A stretch of 64,000 nucleotides of DNA from Paenibacillus woosongensis (GCF_009725165.1 NZ_WNZW01000007.1:124001-188000), one strand, 5' to 3'. Shown: positions 1-8,688, counted from the stretch's first letter. Notes: generated from the letters alone by a model not told the origin. A program made the numbers and translations.

Positions 1-840
1 TCCTTTGACGATTTCCGATTCCTCCAAAATGCCTTTCGTTTGCGTCAGCTTCTCTTGGGATGGCACGGCTCCTTCTTTAATCAGCCTGGCCAGACGCCCG
101 AAGAATTCGGTGAATAAAGCATCATCCTCATAGCCGAGCGCCGTACCTTCCTTGTTATACAGCGAATATCCATGGGTGCGAAGGAAATAATGAAAGAAAA
201 TATCCGGCGCCATGGAGCCGTCCATGACATAACCCGCGTCTCTAACCTTCATGGCGATTTCCTCATATTGATCCCAAGTCCAATTTTCGGGGATGCTATC
301 GACGCCGGCTTTATTCAACAGCTCGGGGTCGTATTGGAATCCAAGCACGTTCACACCGGTTGGCACGCCGTATTGGACATCGTTGATTTTTCCCGTGGAA
401 ATTACATTTTCGTTAACGTCATCAATTTTGATTTGATTGCCCATATAAGGCGTCAAGTCCTCAAGCTGGCCGTTCTTGGCGTATTGCACGATGTAAGAGA
501 TGTCCATCTGCACGATGTCCGGCAGCTGGTTGGCGGCCGCCTGGGGCGCAAGCTTCTTCCAGTAGTCGTCAAATGCAGCATATTCGACGTCAATTTTGAC
601 ATTCGGGTTCAGTTCCTGATACTTGTCGACGATTTGCTGGGTATATTCATGGCGCTTATCGCCTCCCCACCAGGCAATTCTCAGCGTCGTTGTATCCTTT
701 TTACCCTTGCTCTCTTGCGCGGGCTTGTCATTGCCCCCTCCGTTACTCGCACCTCCGGTGCTGCCTCCGCCGCTGCAGGCAGGCAAAATGAACAGCAGGG
801 CAACCAACATCCATAAAGCGGTTTTCTTCCTCACAAACAT
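1..840 (-). CDS. Carbohydrate ABC transporter solute-binding lipoprotein (3' part cut off by window start)
   Basis: Reads leftward off the window, with 280 codons visible and no stop. The N-terminus is a lipoprotein signal: basic start (MFVRKK), hydrophobic stretch, lipobox LPAC, then a Ser/Gly/Asn-rich linker. The mature part has the family-1 extracellular binding-protein pattern (LRIAWWGGDKR, then DIVQMDISY and QYGVPTGVNVLGFQYDPELL), so it should bind a sugar or oligosaccharide outside the membrane and deliver it to a CUT1 permease. AAAGGGGAG lies just before the ATG. It follows the kinase/regulator genes on the same strand with a 115-bp gap that holds its own cre box. The permeases are presumably just outside the window. 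The ligand cannot be read from sequence. Confidence 0.88.
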   Translation of the reverse strand, partial: MFVRKKTALWMLVALLFILPACSGGGSTGGASNGGGNDKPAQESKGKKDTTTLRIAWWGGDKRHEYTQQIVDKYQELNPNVKIDVEYAAFDDYWKKLAPQAAANQLPDIVQMDISYIVQYAKNGQLEDLTPYMGNQIKIDDVNENVISTGKINDVQYGVPTGVNVLGFQYDPELLNKAGVDSIPENWTWDQYEEIAMKVRDAGYVMDGSMAPDIFFHYFLRTHGYSLYNKEGTALGYEDDALFTEFFGRLARLIKEGAVPSQEKLTQTKGILEESEIVKG

Positions 841-865
841 GCTCCCCTTTCGTCGAACGCTAGTT

Positions 866-879
866 TGTTAACGCTTACA
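866..879 (-). promoter_or_regulatory. CcpA cre box upstream of the binding-protein gene
   Basis: On the minus strand this reads TGTAAGCGTTAACA, matching the cre consensus TGWAARCGYTWNCW at all 14 positions. It lies 26 bp upstream of the ATG at 840, which suits carbon-catabolite repression by CcpA/HPr-Ser-P. The site is seen; binding is inferred. Confidence 0.7.
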
Positions 880-955
880 AGTATTATTTTCGCCCCTAAA
901 GGGGGTGTAAGGAAACTCACTCATCCGACTTAAAGGTATAAAAATCAGAGGTGCT

Positions 956-2521
956 TCACTCGGCTTTGCCGTCCTCCAGCGATTTGCGGTATTCCGTTGG
1001 CGTCATGCCCATCCATTTCTTGAACGCCTGGCTGAAATATTTGGAGTTGCCCCCGAAGCCGTAAGAATCGGCTAGCTCAAACACCTTCACATCACCGCTG
1101 CGGCGAATCTGCTCGGCCGCCTTCTCGATCCGCAGGCGGCTCAAGTAATGGGAGAAGTTGTCTCCCGTTACCTGCTTGAACACTTTGCCGAGATAGTCGG
1201 GATTCATGTACAGCATCTCGTGCGCCACTCCGTTCAGAGTAAGCTCGGCATCCATGTAATGCTGCTCAATGATCGAGAGCATTCTCTCGACGATGGAGGA
1301 GCGGCGGCTGATGCTGTTCCTGTAGTAGCCTGAGGTGACGTGAATGGCCGCTTCCTTGACGAAGGTCTTCAGGCTGGACAAGGTATCCAGCCTGACGATC
1401 TCGGCCATTTGTGCCGTGAAGCGGTGACGGTCCTCCGGTGAGCAAAGGCGGATTAGTATCGCGTACAGCTCCAGCACGTAGGAACGGGTGACGCCGATTT
1501 CCAGGCACAGCTCCGCCAGCTGGCAGAACAGCCGCTCCAGTTCGCGCTCGACCTCGTCGCTGAGGCCCGACTTGATCAGCAGCGCTATCCGCTCCTCGTC
1601 CAGCTCGACATCCCCGCTTCCCCGTTCGTCTGCCGGCAGGTCGCTCTGCGTGATAAGACTCCCCTCACCGACGTAAAAGCGGTGGTTCATACATTGAAGC
1701 GCCTCACGGTACAGCCTGCGCGCTGCTTCCATCGGTCCGGCTTCGCTGAGCGCCACGGTCAGCTCTACACTGTAGAAGCCAAGGAACGTTCGCTTTACTT
1801 CCTCAATGTTCCGCAGCAGGAGGGCCTGATCCCGCGTCTCGCGGACAGCCATCAACAGCCTGCCGTTGAGCGTGGCTCCCAGCAGGACACCTGTCAGCAA
1901 GTCCTCGGCAATATTTTTCAGGGCAAATAAATGCTCGTACTCGTGTGAGTCCTCCAACTGGAACAGGAGCAGGCGAACAGGCTGCTCTGCCGATTCAAGA
2001 CCGAACAGCTCGCGGTAATATTCCAGATCGCTGCGCCCGTACGTCTTATTGGATACGAGTTCGCGCAAAAACTGCTCCTTCACATGGGGCAGCACCTTGC
2101 TCAGCCCGTCCTTCATCCGTGCAACGAACCGCTCCCTCTGACGCCGCTCCTCCCGTTCGGACACAAGCTCTGCCAGCGCTTCATAGATTTGCGCCTCGTT
2201 GCAGGGCTTCAGCAGGTAATGCTTCACGCCAAACTGCATGGCGCTGCGCGCATATTCGAACTCCTTGTACCCCGTCAGCATGATGAACCGGATATCCGGG
2301 AACGACTGCATCGTCTTCTCTACCAGCTCCAGCCCGTTCATCCCAGGCATGGATATATCGCTGATGACGAAATCCGGCTGCTCCTTGGCGATCAGCTCAT
2401 AGGCCTCGATTCCGTTGCGCGCGGTGCCGATCAGCTCGGTTCCCGCGCTGCTCCAGTCTACGATCTGCTGGATTCCCTCCAATATCATCCGTTCGTCGTC
2501 TACGAGCAGCACCTTATACAT
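956..2521 (-). CDS. YesN-type AraC-family response regulator
   Basis: 521 aa. Residues 1-120 form a receiver domain (VLLVDDE acidic pocket, phospho-acceptor Asp in VISDISMPGMNG, later YLLKP Lys). A long linker follows, and the last 100 residues form an AraC DNA-binding domain with two helix-turn-helix units, the second containing YGFGGNSKYFSQAFKKWMG. An upstream in-frame start exists, but MYKVLLVDDE is preferred: it has AAGGAG nine bases upstream, and it overlaps the kinase stop by 8 bp, implying coupled translation. Family knowledge: such regulators activate neighbouring sugar-uptake genes, here most likely the binding protein at 1-840. Confidence 0.93.
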   Translation of the reverse strand: MYKVLLVDDERMILEGIQQIVDWSSAGTELIGTARNGIEAYELIAKEQPDFVISDISMPGMNGLELVEKTMQSFPDIRFIMLTGYKEFEYARSAMQFGVKHYLLKPCNEAQIYEALAELVSEREERRQRERFVARMKDGLSKVLPHVKEQFLRELVSNKTYGRSDLEYYRELFGLESAEQPVRLLLFQLEDSHEYEHLFALKNIAEDLLTGVLLGATLNGRLLMAVRETRDQALLLRNIEEVKRTFLGFYSVELTVALSEAGPMEAARRLYREALQCMNHRFYVGEGSLITQSDLPADERGSGDVELDEERIALLIKSGLSDEVERELERLFCQLAELCLEIGVTRSYVLELYAILIRLCSPEDRHRFTAQMAEIVRLDTLSSLKTFVKEAAIHVTSGYYRNSISRRSSIVERMLSIIEQHYMDAELTLNGVAHEMLYMNPDYLGKVFKQVTGDNFSHYLSRLRIEKAAEQIRRSGDVKVFELADSYGFGGNSKYFSQAFKKWMGMTPTEYRKSLEDGKAE

Positions 2522-4301
2522 CCTCGTCCTCTCCTTGTCTGTATGGAATACGGATATGAATCGCCGTCCTGACGTTTGGCTCGCTGTCAATACGGATGCC
2601 CCATTCAGAGCCGAAGGTCAGCTTGATGCGTTCCTCGATGTTGGACAGCCCAATGCCTTTGCCCCGGGTCTGGACCCGCCCGCCTCTGAGCTCTGTCAGA
2701 AATTCCGGCGCCATCCCCGGGCCGTCGTCCTCTACCCGGATATCCAGCCCGCCGCCGCGTTCGGCCGACTCCTCGACGATGATGCGGATATGACAGGTTT
2801 CGATTCTCGGCTCCAGGGCGTAATGAATAGCGTTCTCGAGCAGGGGCTGGAGCGTCATTTTCGGAATCAAAGCGTCCAGGTATTTATCAGGCACCTCCAA
2901 TTGGAAGTCCAGCCGTTCCTCGAAGCGGATGCGCTGGATCGTTACATAGCTGTGCACGATATCGAGTTCCGATTTCAGGGTGATCAGGCTGGTTCCGTCA
3001 CTTAGCGAGCTCCGCAAGAGGAAGCCAAGCGCCTCGACCATTTGCGAAATTTGCGTCTGGCGGTTCACTTTGGCCAGCCAATTGATCGAATCCAGCGTGT
3101 TGTACAAGAAATGCGGGTTGATTTGCGCTTGGAGCGCTTTTAATTCGCTTTCGCGAATGACGAGCTGCTTCGCATAATTTTGGTTGATGAGTTCACGGAT
3201 GCGCTGGATCATCATTTTAAATGTGCGCTGCAAATGCTCAACCTCGGTCTGCGACGTTCTCGGCACCTCTCCAAGTGACTGTTCCTCGAGGTTGTCGAGA
3301 TCGCCCTTCTCAATCTTGCGCATCTTCTTGATCAGCTGCTCAATCGGCCGTGTAATGCTGCGCGACAATTTGACCCCCAGCGCAATGCCGATCAGCAAAA
3401 TCAGGACGAAGATGATCGTAACAAGGTCTTTGACGAATGATATGTTGCGGAACATGCTGTCATACGGGGTCATATTTAAATAAGTCCAGCCTAAATCCGA
3501 CGATCTTACCCGCGTGAAAAAATATTTGCTCCCCCCCACGGTCGTTAACCCGTAGGATTCGGAACGTACCAGCTCATCGGCAATTTCCTCCTCCGGGATG
3601 AGGGGATGGTCGGGATAGATGATCTTGCTCCCGTCCGTAATGATCAGATGGCTGCTATCCCCGCCGCTCTGCACATAATCCTCCATAATCCGCTCCTTGC
3701 GGAAGCGGACGATGAGCGTACCCAGGTCATCCCGCGGGAAGGTCGTCCCGCTGAACGACTTGATCTGCCGCACGGCGTACAGCGATCGGTCGCTGCCAAC
3801 GTACCACACGTTCGATCCGTCTGCGTCTTCGGCGATCGTCATGAGCTCGGACTGCAGATTCTGCGCTAGGCCTGCCCGATTGCCACCGATCAGAATATGC
3901 CGCTCCGGGTCGATGACCATGATGGAATAGACGAACTTCTCGGAACCGGCGATCGCGGTGAGACGATCCATTATTTTTTTGCGCTGAACAGCCTTCTGGT
4001 AAGACGTAACGCTCTCCAGCTTCAGGCTGGCCAGGCTGCGCTGCAGCTGCTCGTCGGAGAACACCCGGAACGACAACCCCTCCTGCTCTCTTAGCTGATT
4101 CTCAATCCCAAGCGCAGAGCTGTTCAACACCTGGGACGTTCGCTCATACATCTGCCTGTCGTATAGGTCGGTCACATACTTTAGTGCGATCCAATACAAG
4201 GAGAAGCTGACGATCATCAGCAGCGTAATCAGTATCAGCATTTTGTGATAGATGCCTGCTTCCTTCATTAGTCCGCGAATTTTCCCTATCAAGAAGGCCA
4301 C
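2514..4301 (-). CDS. YesM-type membrane sensor histidine kinase
   Basis: 595 aa. Membrane helices lie at about 21-43 and 290-312, enclosing an extracellular Cache-like sensor region of about 250 residues. A HAMP linker and a His_kinase domain follow, with QINPHFLYNTL (phospho-His near residue 397). A HATPase domain closes the protein, with the N box (PLLENAIHYAL) and the Gly boxes EDDGPGM and GKGIGLSNIEERI. It should phosphorylate the regulator encoded immediately downstream (8-bp overlap). The likely start is GTG at 4301; an ATG eleven codons in has a weaker ribosome site, so the start is not certain. A cre box about 20 bp upstream suggests catabolite repression. Confidence 0.93.
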   Translation of the reverse strand: MAFLIGKIRGLMKEAGIYHKMLILITLLMIVSFSLYWIALKYVTDLYDRQMYERTSQVLNSSALGIENQLREQEGLSFRVFSDEQLQRSLASLKLESVTSYQKAVQRKKIMDRLTAIAGSEKFVYSIMVIDPERHILIGGNRAGLAQNLQSELMTIAEDADGSNVWYVGSDRSLYAVRQIKSFSGTTFPRDDLGTLIVRFRKERIMEDYVQSGGDSSHLIITDGSKIIYPDHPLIPEEEIADELVRSESYGLTTVGGSKYFFTRVRSSDLGWTYLNMTPYDSMFRNISFVKDLVTIIFVLILLIGIALGVKLSRSITRPIEQLIKKMRKIEKGDLDNLEEQSLGEVPRTSQTEVEHLQRTFKMMIQRIRELINQNYAKQLVIRESELKALQAQINPHFLYNTLDSINWLAKVNRQTQISQMVEALGFLLRSSLSDGTSLITLKSELDIVHSYVTIQRIRFEERLDFQLEVPDKYLDALIPKMTLQPLLENAIHYALEPRIETCHIRIIVEESAERGGGLDIRVEDDGPGMAPEFLTELRGGRVQTRGKGIGLSNIEERIKLTFGSEWGIRIDSEPNVRTAIHIRIPYRQGEDEDV

Positions 4302-4321
4302 CCCATTTATAGGTCAATCAC

Positions 4322-4335
4322 AGCAAGCGCTTACA
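4322..4335 (-). promoter_or_regulatory. CcpA cre box upstream of the sensor kinase gene
   Basis: The minus strand reads TGTAAGCGCTTGCT, matching TGWAARCGYTWNCW at every position. It shares the core CTTGTAAGCG with the box at 866-879, so the kinase/regulator unit and the binding-protein unit appear to be under the same control. Confidence 0.7.
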
Positions 4336-4440
4336 AGTTGTGTTATCGATATTTTACATAATTAATGAGCGTGCGGATACCCATCGTAATATCTATTTCA
4401 TGCTATGAATAACAAATATTGCTCCATGCTGCAAAACAAA

Positions 4441-4480
4441 CGGGGTACCCTCTCATCTAAGCGATGTTGCGGGTACCCCG
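4441..4480 (-). terminator. Intrinsic terminator of the unknown-function gene at 4492
   Basis: Perfect 10-bp stem CGGGGTACCC / GGGTACCCCG with a 20-nt loop. On the minus strand it is followed by TTTGTTTTG. It lies 12 bp past the stop at 4492. Confidence 0.8.
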
Positions 4481-4491
4481 TGTTACGATGT

Positions 4492-5391
4492 TTATTCATT
4501 TGCAATTTGCGCTGCTGCCAATTTCATTTGTTCAATCCAGCGTTGTCGTGCCTCTGGCAGGATGGGCCGATCATCCTTCTTCAAGTAACGGATCATTAAA
4601 AAGCCGTCCGGCGCGGCCAGGCTCAACAGGAGTTCATGCCGGAAGCAGGAATCTGTCGTAAACTGCGCCTCAATGATGGAGTAATCTGCACCAAGCGCGA
4701 GTATAACACCGAGCTCCAAAATCTCCTGCTCCAGATAGCCTTCCGTGTGCTCCTTGATCGAAGCGGCGTCCATTTTCTCAAAATAATCGACGGTGAACTG
4801 CTCCGACGTTTTGTAGCGGTACCTCTCTGCCTCCGGGTAATAGCCGATCATTTCGCTGTCGTTATACAGCAAATAGGTGGCCGCCTGGAAGCCATCTAAA
4901 TCGAACTCGTTAATAAAGCGCCGCATTCTCTCGAAAAATTGTGCCCCTGCTGGAACAACCGCCTGCTCTCCCGGTAAAACCTCTCCGTCCTTATTTAAAT
5001 GCAAGACGCTGTATGGCGAGTATCTCGTAATGTAGGCAGATTTTTTCTCCACGGCTATTTGCACGTAGTAACTGGTAATATTGCTAAGAATCTCGCCGTT
5101 CTCATCCGCTTCATTGACGCAAGTGTAGATATGCTTGCGCGTATATGTAAATGTAGCTTCTTCCCCGGTCAGCGTAAGGATTTCCACGTTCAGAATTTCA
5201 GATTGAATGTTGTATATCTGAAAGTTCATCATCAGCTGAAATTGGTTAAGGAACGATATTTGCCGCTTGTCCGGATGGAACATTGCCGTGAGCTTGTCTA
5301 TATTTTTGGCTGTGTAGGCTTGCTCTAGCGCTTTTACGGTTTCCTGCACCTTTTGTTCCGTGATTCTAGCTTTCTTGCCGAAAAAAAACAT
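4492..5391 (-). CDS. Unknown protein, possible NTF2/SnoaL-like N-terminal fold
   Basis: 299 aa, soluble, with no signal peptide, membrane helix or catalytic motif that I recognise. The first 110 residues (VKALEQAYTAKNIDKLTAMFHPD, then alternating strands) resemble the cone-shaped NTF2/SnoaL fold; the C-terminal half (tyrosine- and acid-rich, QFFERMRRFINEFDLDGFQAATYLLYND) is unassigned. The start is taken at MFFFGKK because GGAAGG sits eight bases upstream; the in-frame ATG and GTG just before it are too close to that site. It is a single-gene unit with its own terminator, so context gives no function. Confidence 0.7.
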   Translation of the reverse strand: MFFFGKKARITEQKVQETVKALEQAYTAKNIDKLTAMFHPDKRQISFLNQFQLMMNFQIYNIQSEILNVEILTLTGEEATFTYTRKHIYTCVNEADENGEILSNITSYYVQIAVEKKSAYITRYSPYSVLHLNKDGEVLPGEQAVVPAGAQFFERMRRFINEFDLDGFQAATYLLYNDSEMIGYYPEAERYRYKTSEQFTVDYFEKMDAASIKEHTEGYLEQEILELGVILALGADYSIIEAQFTTDSCFRHELLLSLAAPDGFLMIRYLKKDDRPILPEARQRWIEQMKLAAAQIANE

Positions 5392-5508
5392 GCCCATCAC
5401 CTTCCATCATTCGAATCATTAGTAATATCGGATGTTCCAACGATATTGTTTAGTTGGTTGGTGGATCCATTGGTCTGGTTCTGGATGCAGCAGCTGCAAG
5501 CACTATGC

Positions 5509-5691
5509 TAACGGACAGAAGAGCCGCTATTTACTCATTTTCCCCCGATTTTGAATTCTATCGGACCCAGAGGACTTTATTTGCCCCTACCATCCCTATT
5601 TTCACCCGCATTTGGTTGAATAGCGGAACTACGGTCCGTTAGCTCTGCAATATTGTGTTTTTTTCGCTAATAGCGGAACTACGGTCCGTTA
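5509..5691. repeat. Dispersed 23-nt imperfect palindromic element, 3-4 copies
   Basis: Architecture is TAACGGAC - 7 nt - CCGCTATT. Two identical copies lie in the opposite orientation at 5619-5641 and 5669-5691. A third, at 5509-5531, keeps both 8-nt arms exactly and changes only the seven central bases. A degraded fourth is at 5559-5581. Conserved arms with a variable centre suggest a selected or mobile small element rather than chance. Confidence 0.75.
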
Positions 5692-5810
5692 AGGATACTG
5701 CGAGAGCCTTAGGCGGCTTGAGTGGCTTGAGTGGCTTGGGAGACTTGGGAGGCTTGAGCACTCAGCATCCTAGGCAGTTTGGCAACTTGATCAACTGGCG
5801 TATTGGTGTT

Positions 5811-5880
5811 TTGGCAGTTTGGCAACTTGATCGGTAGGCGGCTTGGCAGTTTGGCAACTTGATCGGTAGGCGGCTTGGCG
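5811..5880. repeat. 32-bp tandem repeat
   Basis: Two identical 32-bp units (5811-5842 and 5843-5874), each starting TTGGCAGTTTGGCAACTTG, plus the start of a third. A partial related copy begins near 5773, and shorter GGCTTGAGT repeats precede it at 5714-5760. It looks like a slippage-type minisatellite. Confidence 0.8.
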
Positions 5881-5918
5881 ACTTCCCCCATCCCACTACC
5901 TTTAACGCAGGCACTAAA

Positions 5919-5973
5919 AAACAAGGCCATCCCCAATCAATTCCAATCCTAATCTTTGGGGACAGCCTTGTTT
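5919..5973 (-). terminator. Intrinsic terminator of the azoreductase gene
   Basis: Arms AAACAAGGC and GCCTTGTTT enclose an inner TCCCCAA/TTGGGGA pairing. On the minus strand the hairpin runs into TTTTAGTGC. Confidence 0.75.
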
Positions 5974-6017
5974 ATAAGATACTAATCAAGTGCCTGATCA
6001 TGCCAAGCCTATGGTCA

Positions 6018-6659
6018 TTACGCGTGTTGAAGAGCCAGTCTGGAAGCAGCTTCGGCTACGCGGCGCAAGCCGTCTTCGATGATCTCGTTCGCTTTGGCCG
6101 GCATTGCGTTATGCCCTTCGATGACGACTTCATCGATGATTTGCATGCCGAACACGCCGCCGAATACGCTGCGCATATAATTCACGGCCATTTCCATTGG
6201 CGCTGTTTCTGGCGTCGAGTAGATGCCGCCGCGCGCGCTCAGGAAGATTGCCTTCTTGTCCGTCATCAACGAAACCAGTTGGCCTTCCTCATTATATTTA
6301 AATGCAAATCCCGCAGCATAGACGTAATCGATGAAGGTTTGCAATTTCGCCGGAATGGTCAGGTTCCACAGCGGGAACGCGAATACAACGACGTCTGCAG
6401 CACTTAATGCGTCCATTGCTTTTTGTTTAGCTGCCAAAAGACGGCTCTCAACATCCGTCAATTCGCCGCCGTTTTGCATTTTGCCGAAGGCATTGAACAG
6501 ATCCTGGCCGAAGTAAGGCGTATCCTCTTCGAATACGTCATACGTAGTTACGTTCAGGTTCTCTTGGCCTTTGACTGCCTCCATAAACGTTTCATACATT
6601 CTACTGGACACGCCCTCAGAAGCAGGACGGTTATTGGCTTTAACAACTAGTACATTCAT
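6018..6659 (-). CDS. azoR: FMN-dependent NADH:azoreductase/quinone reductase
   Basis: 213 aa flavodoxin-fold protein of the AzoR family: VLVVKANNRP at the N-terminus, FAFPLWNLTIPAKLQTFIDYV (substrate/FMN edge, typical PxWN motif) near residue 100, and LSARGGIYS near 145 (FMN contact). Family members reduce quinones and azo bonds with NADH in two-electron steps and protect against electrophile stress. The start at MNVLVVKA is supported by GGAGG eight bases upstream; an in-frame ATG five codons earlier lies within that site's upstream flank. It is monocistronic and diverges from the dehydrogenase at 7038. Confidence 0.92.
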   Translation of the reverse strand: MNVLVVKANNRPASEGVSSRMYETFMEAVKGQENLNVTTYDVFEEDTPYFGQDLFNAFGKMQNGGELTDVESRLLAAKQKAMDALSAADVVVFAFPLWNLTIPAKLQTFIDYVYAAGFAFKYNEEGQLVSLMTDKKAIFLSARGGIYSTPETAPMEMAVNYMRSVFGGVFGMQIIDEVVIEGHNAMPAKANEIIEDGLRRVAEAASRLALQHA

Positions 6660-7037
6660 GTAAGATTCCTCCACTTTTTCTCTACATATTTAGGTATGAT
6701 TGATAGCCCACTCTATTTTATCAGATGTTTCCGGCAGATGTCATATTTTTAGGCTGCATGCAGCAGATAAACGGCATACCTTCCTCTATTTAACATCTAT
6801 CGCTTATACGACATATTCAATGAATTATAGAAAAATCGTGAAATGAGGGTTTACTATGACCGTTACATCATTCATCGTAAGGAATTTCCACTAGCCCTGC
6901 AAAATTAACGCAGCATCTGATTCTCATACATCCATTTCAATACCGTATAAGACCAGCTGTTCTGGTTAAGCCTAGAGGTTAGAATACGGGGATTGCCCGT
7001 GACCGAGTACACCATACAACTTGAAAGGATGTTGGCG
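6660..7037. other. Divergent promoter region between azoR and the dehydrogenase
   Basis: 378 bp. It must contain the promoters of both divergent genes. I saw no convincing operator palindrome and no short gene with a good ribosome site. Confidence 0.6.
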
Positions 7038-7772
7038 ATGGATCGCTTGAAGGACAAAATCGCAATCATTACCGGCGGGGCGTCAGGCATGGGAGCTGCC
7101 ATGGCTAAGCTGTTCGCAGACGAAGGCGCAACTGTCATTGCCGCCGATATCAATGAGGATAATCTGGCCAAGATCGCCGAAACCAATCACGTCGAGGGCA
7201 TGAAGCTGGATGTATCTTCCGAACAAAATTGGGCTGAACTGACGAAGGCGGTTATGGATAAGTATGGCCGCATCGATATTCTGATCAATAATGCAGGGAT
7301 TTCCTCTGAAAAAACACCCGACCAAATTACCGAAGCCGACTGGAGTTTAATGCACAAAATCAACTCTTTCGGCCCATTCCTGGGTATTAAGCATGCTGCG
7401 AAATATATGAAGGAAGCGCGCAAAGGCTCGATCGTCAACACTTCTTCCTATACGGCAATTATTGGCTCCGGCTTTAACCATTATTCTGCGTCCAAAGGCT
7501 CTTTGCGCGCTATTGCACGTGCGGCCGCGGCGGACCTGGGCCAATTCAATATCCGCGTAAATACGGTATTTCCCGGCGTAATCGAAACACCGATGACGGC
7601 AAAGCTGACGGAGTACAAAGAAGCGATGGATATGCTCGTTCGCGCGACGCCCATGCAGCGTCTGGGACAACCCGAGGAAGTGGCCAATGCCATTTTGTTC
7701 CTGGCTTCGGACGAAGCATCCTATATTACGGGCGGCGAGCTCGTGATCGACGGCGGATACTCCGCCCGGTAA
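7038..7772 (+). CDS. Short-chain dehydrogenase/reductase (SDR), classical type
   Basis: 244 aa, the usual length of classical SDRs. NAD(P)-binding TGGASGMGAAM at the N-terminus, an Asp after the second strand (AADINE) favouring NAD(H), NNAG near residue 84, catalytic Ser136, Tyr149 and Lys153 (YSASK), and the C-terminal ITGGELVIDGGYSAR signature. Such enzymes oxidise alcohols or sugars or reduce ketones; the substrate is not readable (a glucose 1-dehydrogenase-like or 3-oxoacyl-ACP reductase-like label would be a guess). The start is set by AAAGG nine bases upstream; an earlier in-frame ATG lacks a site. Confidence 0.9.
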   Translation: MDRLKDKIAIITGGASGMGAAMAKLFADEGATVIAADINEDNLAKIAETNHVEGMKLDVSSEQNWAELTKAVMDKYGRIDILINNAGISSEKTPDQITEADWSLMHKINSFGPFLGIKHAAKYMKEARKGSIVNTSSYTAIIGSGFNHYSASKGSLRAIARAAAADLGQFNIRVNTVFPGVIETPMTAKLTEYKEAMDMLVRATPMQRLGQPEEVANAILFLASDEASYITGGELVIDGGYSAR

Positions 7773-7808
7773 TAGCCCGCTTCAAGCATTTCGTTTATTC
7801 TACTATAA

Positions 7809-7860
7809 AAAATAGCCGAGCCCCCGCAGGAACGTATCCTGAGCGGTGCCCGGCTATTTT
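7809..7860. terminator. Bidirectional terminator between convergent genes
   Basis: Arms AAAATAGCCG (7809-7818) and CGGCTATTTT (7851-7860) have A/T tracts on both sides. It serves the dehydrogenase from the left and the lipoprotein gene from the right. Confidence 0.8.
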
Positions 7861-7865
7861 TATTA

Positions 7866-8426
7866 TCAATCATCCAGCTCGACGCTTTGGATGTTTCCGT
7901 CCGCATCGACCGTCCACTCGATTTCAACGCCTTTATTCAGTCCCAGGTTGTCATCGTCTTCAATCGTCATATTGTCCGGGATGGTTATCGTTCGCTGCCC
8001 GCCATGTTCCAGCTGCACGGTAACCTTCCTCCCGCTGACCTCCTGGATTATGCCCTCGTATTCCAGATTCAGCAGAACCAGCCCGCCGCTGGGATCGGTA
8101 ATCATAATGCGTTTGCCTCCATCGGTAAGCAGCTCGACTTTTTTATGATAATTATTTTTGAGCGAAATATCTTTGAGCACTTTCTGGACCTTTACCCCAG
8201 AAGGCAGGCCCTCCGTCTCCGATACGGCTTTCTTTTGCTGCTCAGGCTGCCCGCCTGTATTATTCTGGTTCGCTGCTGCAGTTCCTTTATCAGGTGCTGG
8301 CGTGTTTCCCTGGGCCCCTGTTTGCGCTTTGCCCGCGCAGCCGCTTAGCAAAATGCACGCACTCATTGCCAGCAGAAGCGTTGTGGCCTTAAGCCCGCGC
8401 CTCATATTGATTTTATAATTTGTCAT
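7866..8426 (-). CDS. Small secreted lipoprotein, unknown function
   Basis: 186 aa. N-terminal signal with lipobox LLSGC (Cys near residue 30), then about 40 residues of low-complexity Gly/Asn/Gln/Pro linker. A compact beta-rich domain of about 110 residues follows (VLLNLEYEGIIQEVSGRKVTVQLEHGG, IEDDDNLGLNKGVEIEW) that resembles an OB- or Sm-like barrel, a guess from strand pattern only. GGAGG lies upstream of the ATG. It is monocistronic. Anchoring to the outer face of the membrane is well supported; a role is not. Confidence 0.85.
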   Translation of the reverse strand: MTNYKINMRRGLKATTLLLAMSACILLSGCAGKAQTGAQGNTPAPDKGTAAANQNNTGGQPEQQKKAVSETEGLPSGVKVQKVLKDISLKNNYHKKVELLTDGGKRIMITDPSGGLVLLNLEYEGIIQEVSGRKVTVQLEHGGQRTITIPDNMTIEDDDNLGLNKGVEIEWTVDADGNIQSVELDD

Positions 8427-8595
8427 TGTGTACCTCCAGTTGTTTGACTTACAAATCCATTCGCTGTTATATAATATCCTTAATTTTCTATTATAACAAA
8501 TTAATAAATAATTATTCGAGTTTTTTAGACAATTTTCGACTATTAGTGAGCAGCTTTAAGGTAAAGTAAGCGACAGAATTTTCTTGCCTTGCATG

Positions 8596-8625
8596 AAAAA
8601 GGACGTGCCCCCGGCACGCCTTTTT
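8596..8625 (-). terminator. Terminator of the metallopeptidase gene
   Basis: Stem AAAAAGG-CGTGCC / GGCACG-CCTTTTT with one bulged A and a 3-nt loop, with T-rich flanks in both directions. It lies about 65 bp past the stop at 8689. Confidence 0.75.
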
Positions 8626-8688
8626 TGTTGCGGTTTTCCACTTTTCGTGTTAGTGACAGGTTCCCCTCAGAACCTACGGGCTAAATCA

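Larger units (their letters stand above)
5392..6017. other. Intergenic region with two repeat families, no gene
   Basis: 626 bp between two leftward genes. No open frame here has a plausible ribosome site. The first half holds a family of 23-nt inverted-repeat elements (5509-5691), the second half GGCTTGAGT-like and 32-bp tandem repeats (5711-5880), and the end holds the azoreductase terminator. Confidence 0.7.

Noticed and set aside
172-816. Open frame of 214 codons on the plus strand
   Set aside because: Antisense shadow of the clear binding-lipoprotein gene; no domain, no ribosome site.
5811-5880. Regular repeats as a CRISPR array
   Set aside because: Units are directly tandem with no spacers, and no cas genes are present.
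5709-5936. Minus-strand frame with repeated VAKLP units
   Set aside because: It is translated minisatellite DNA; no ribosome site.
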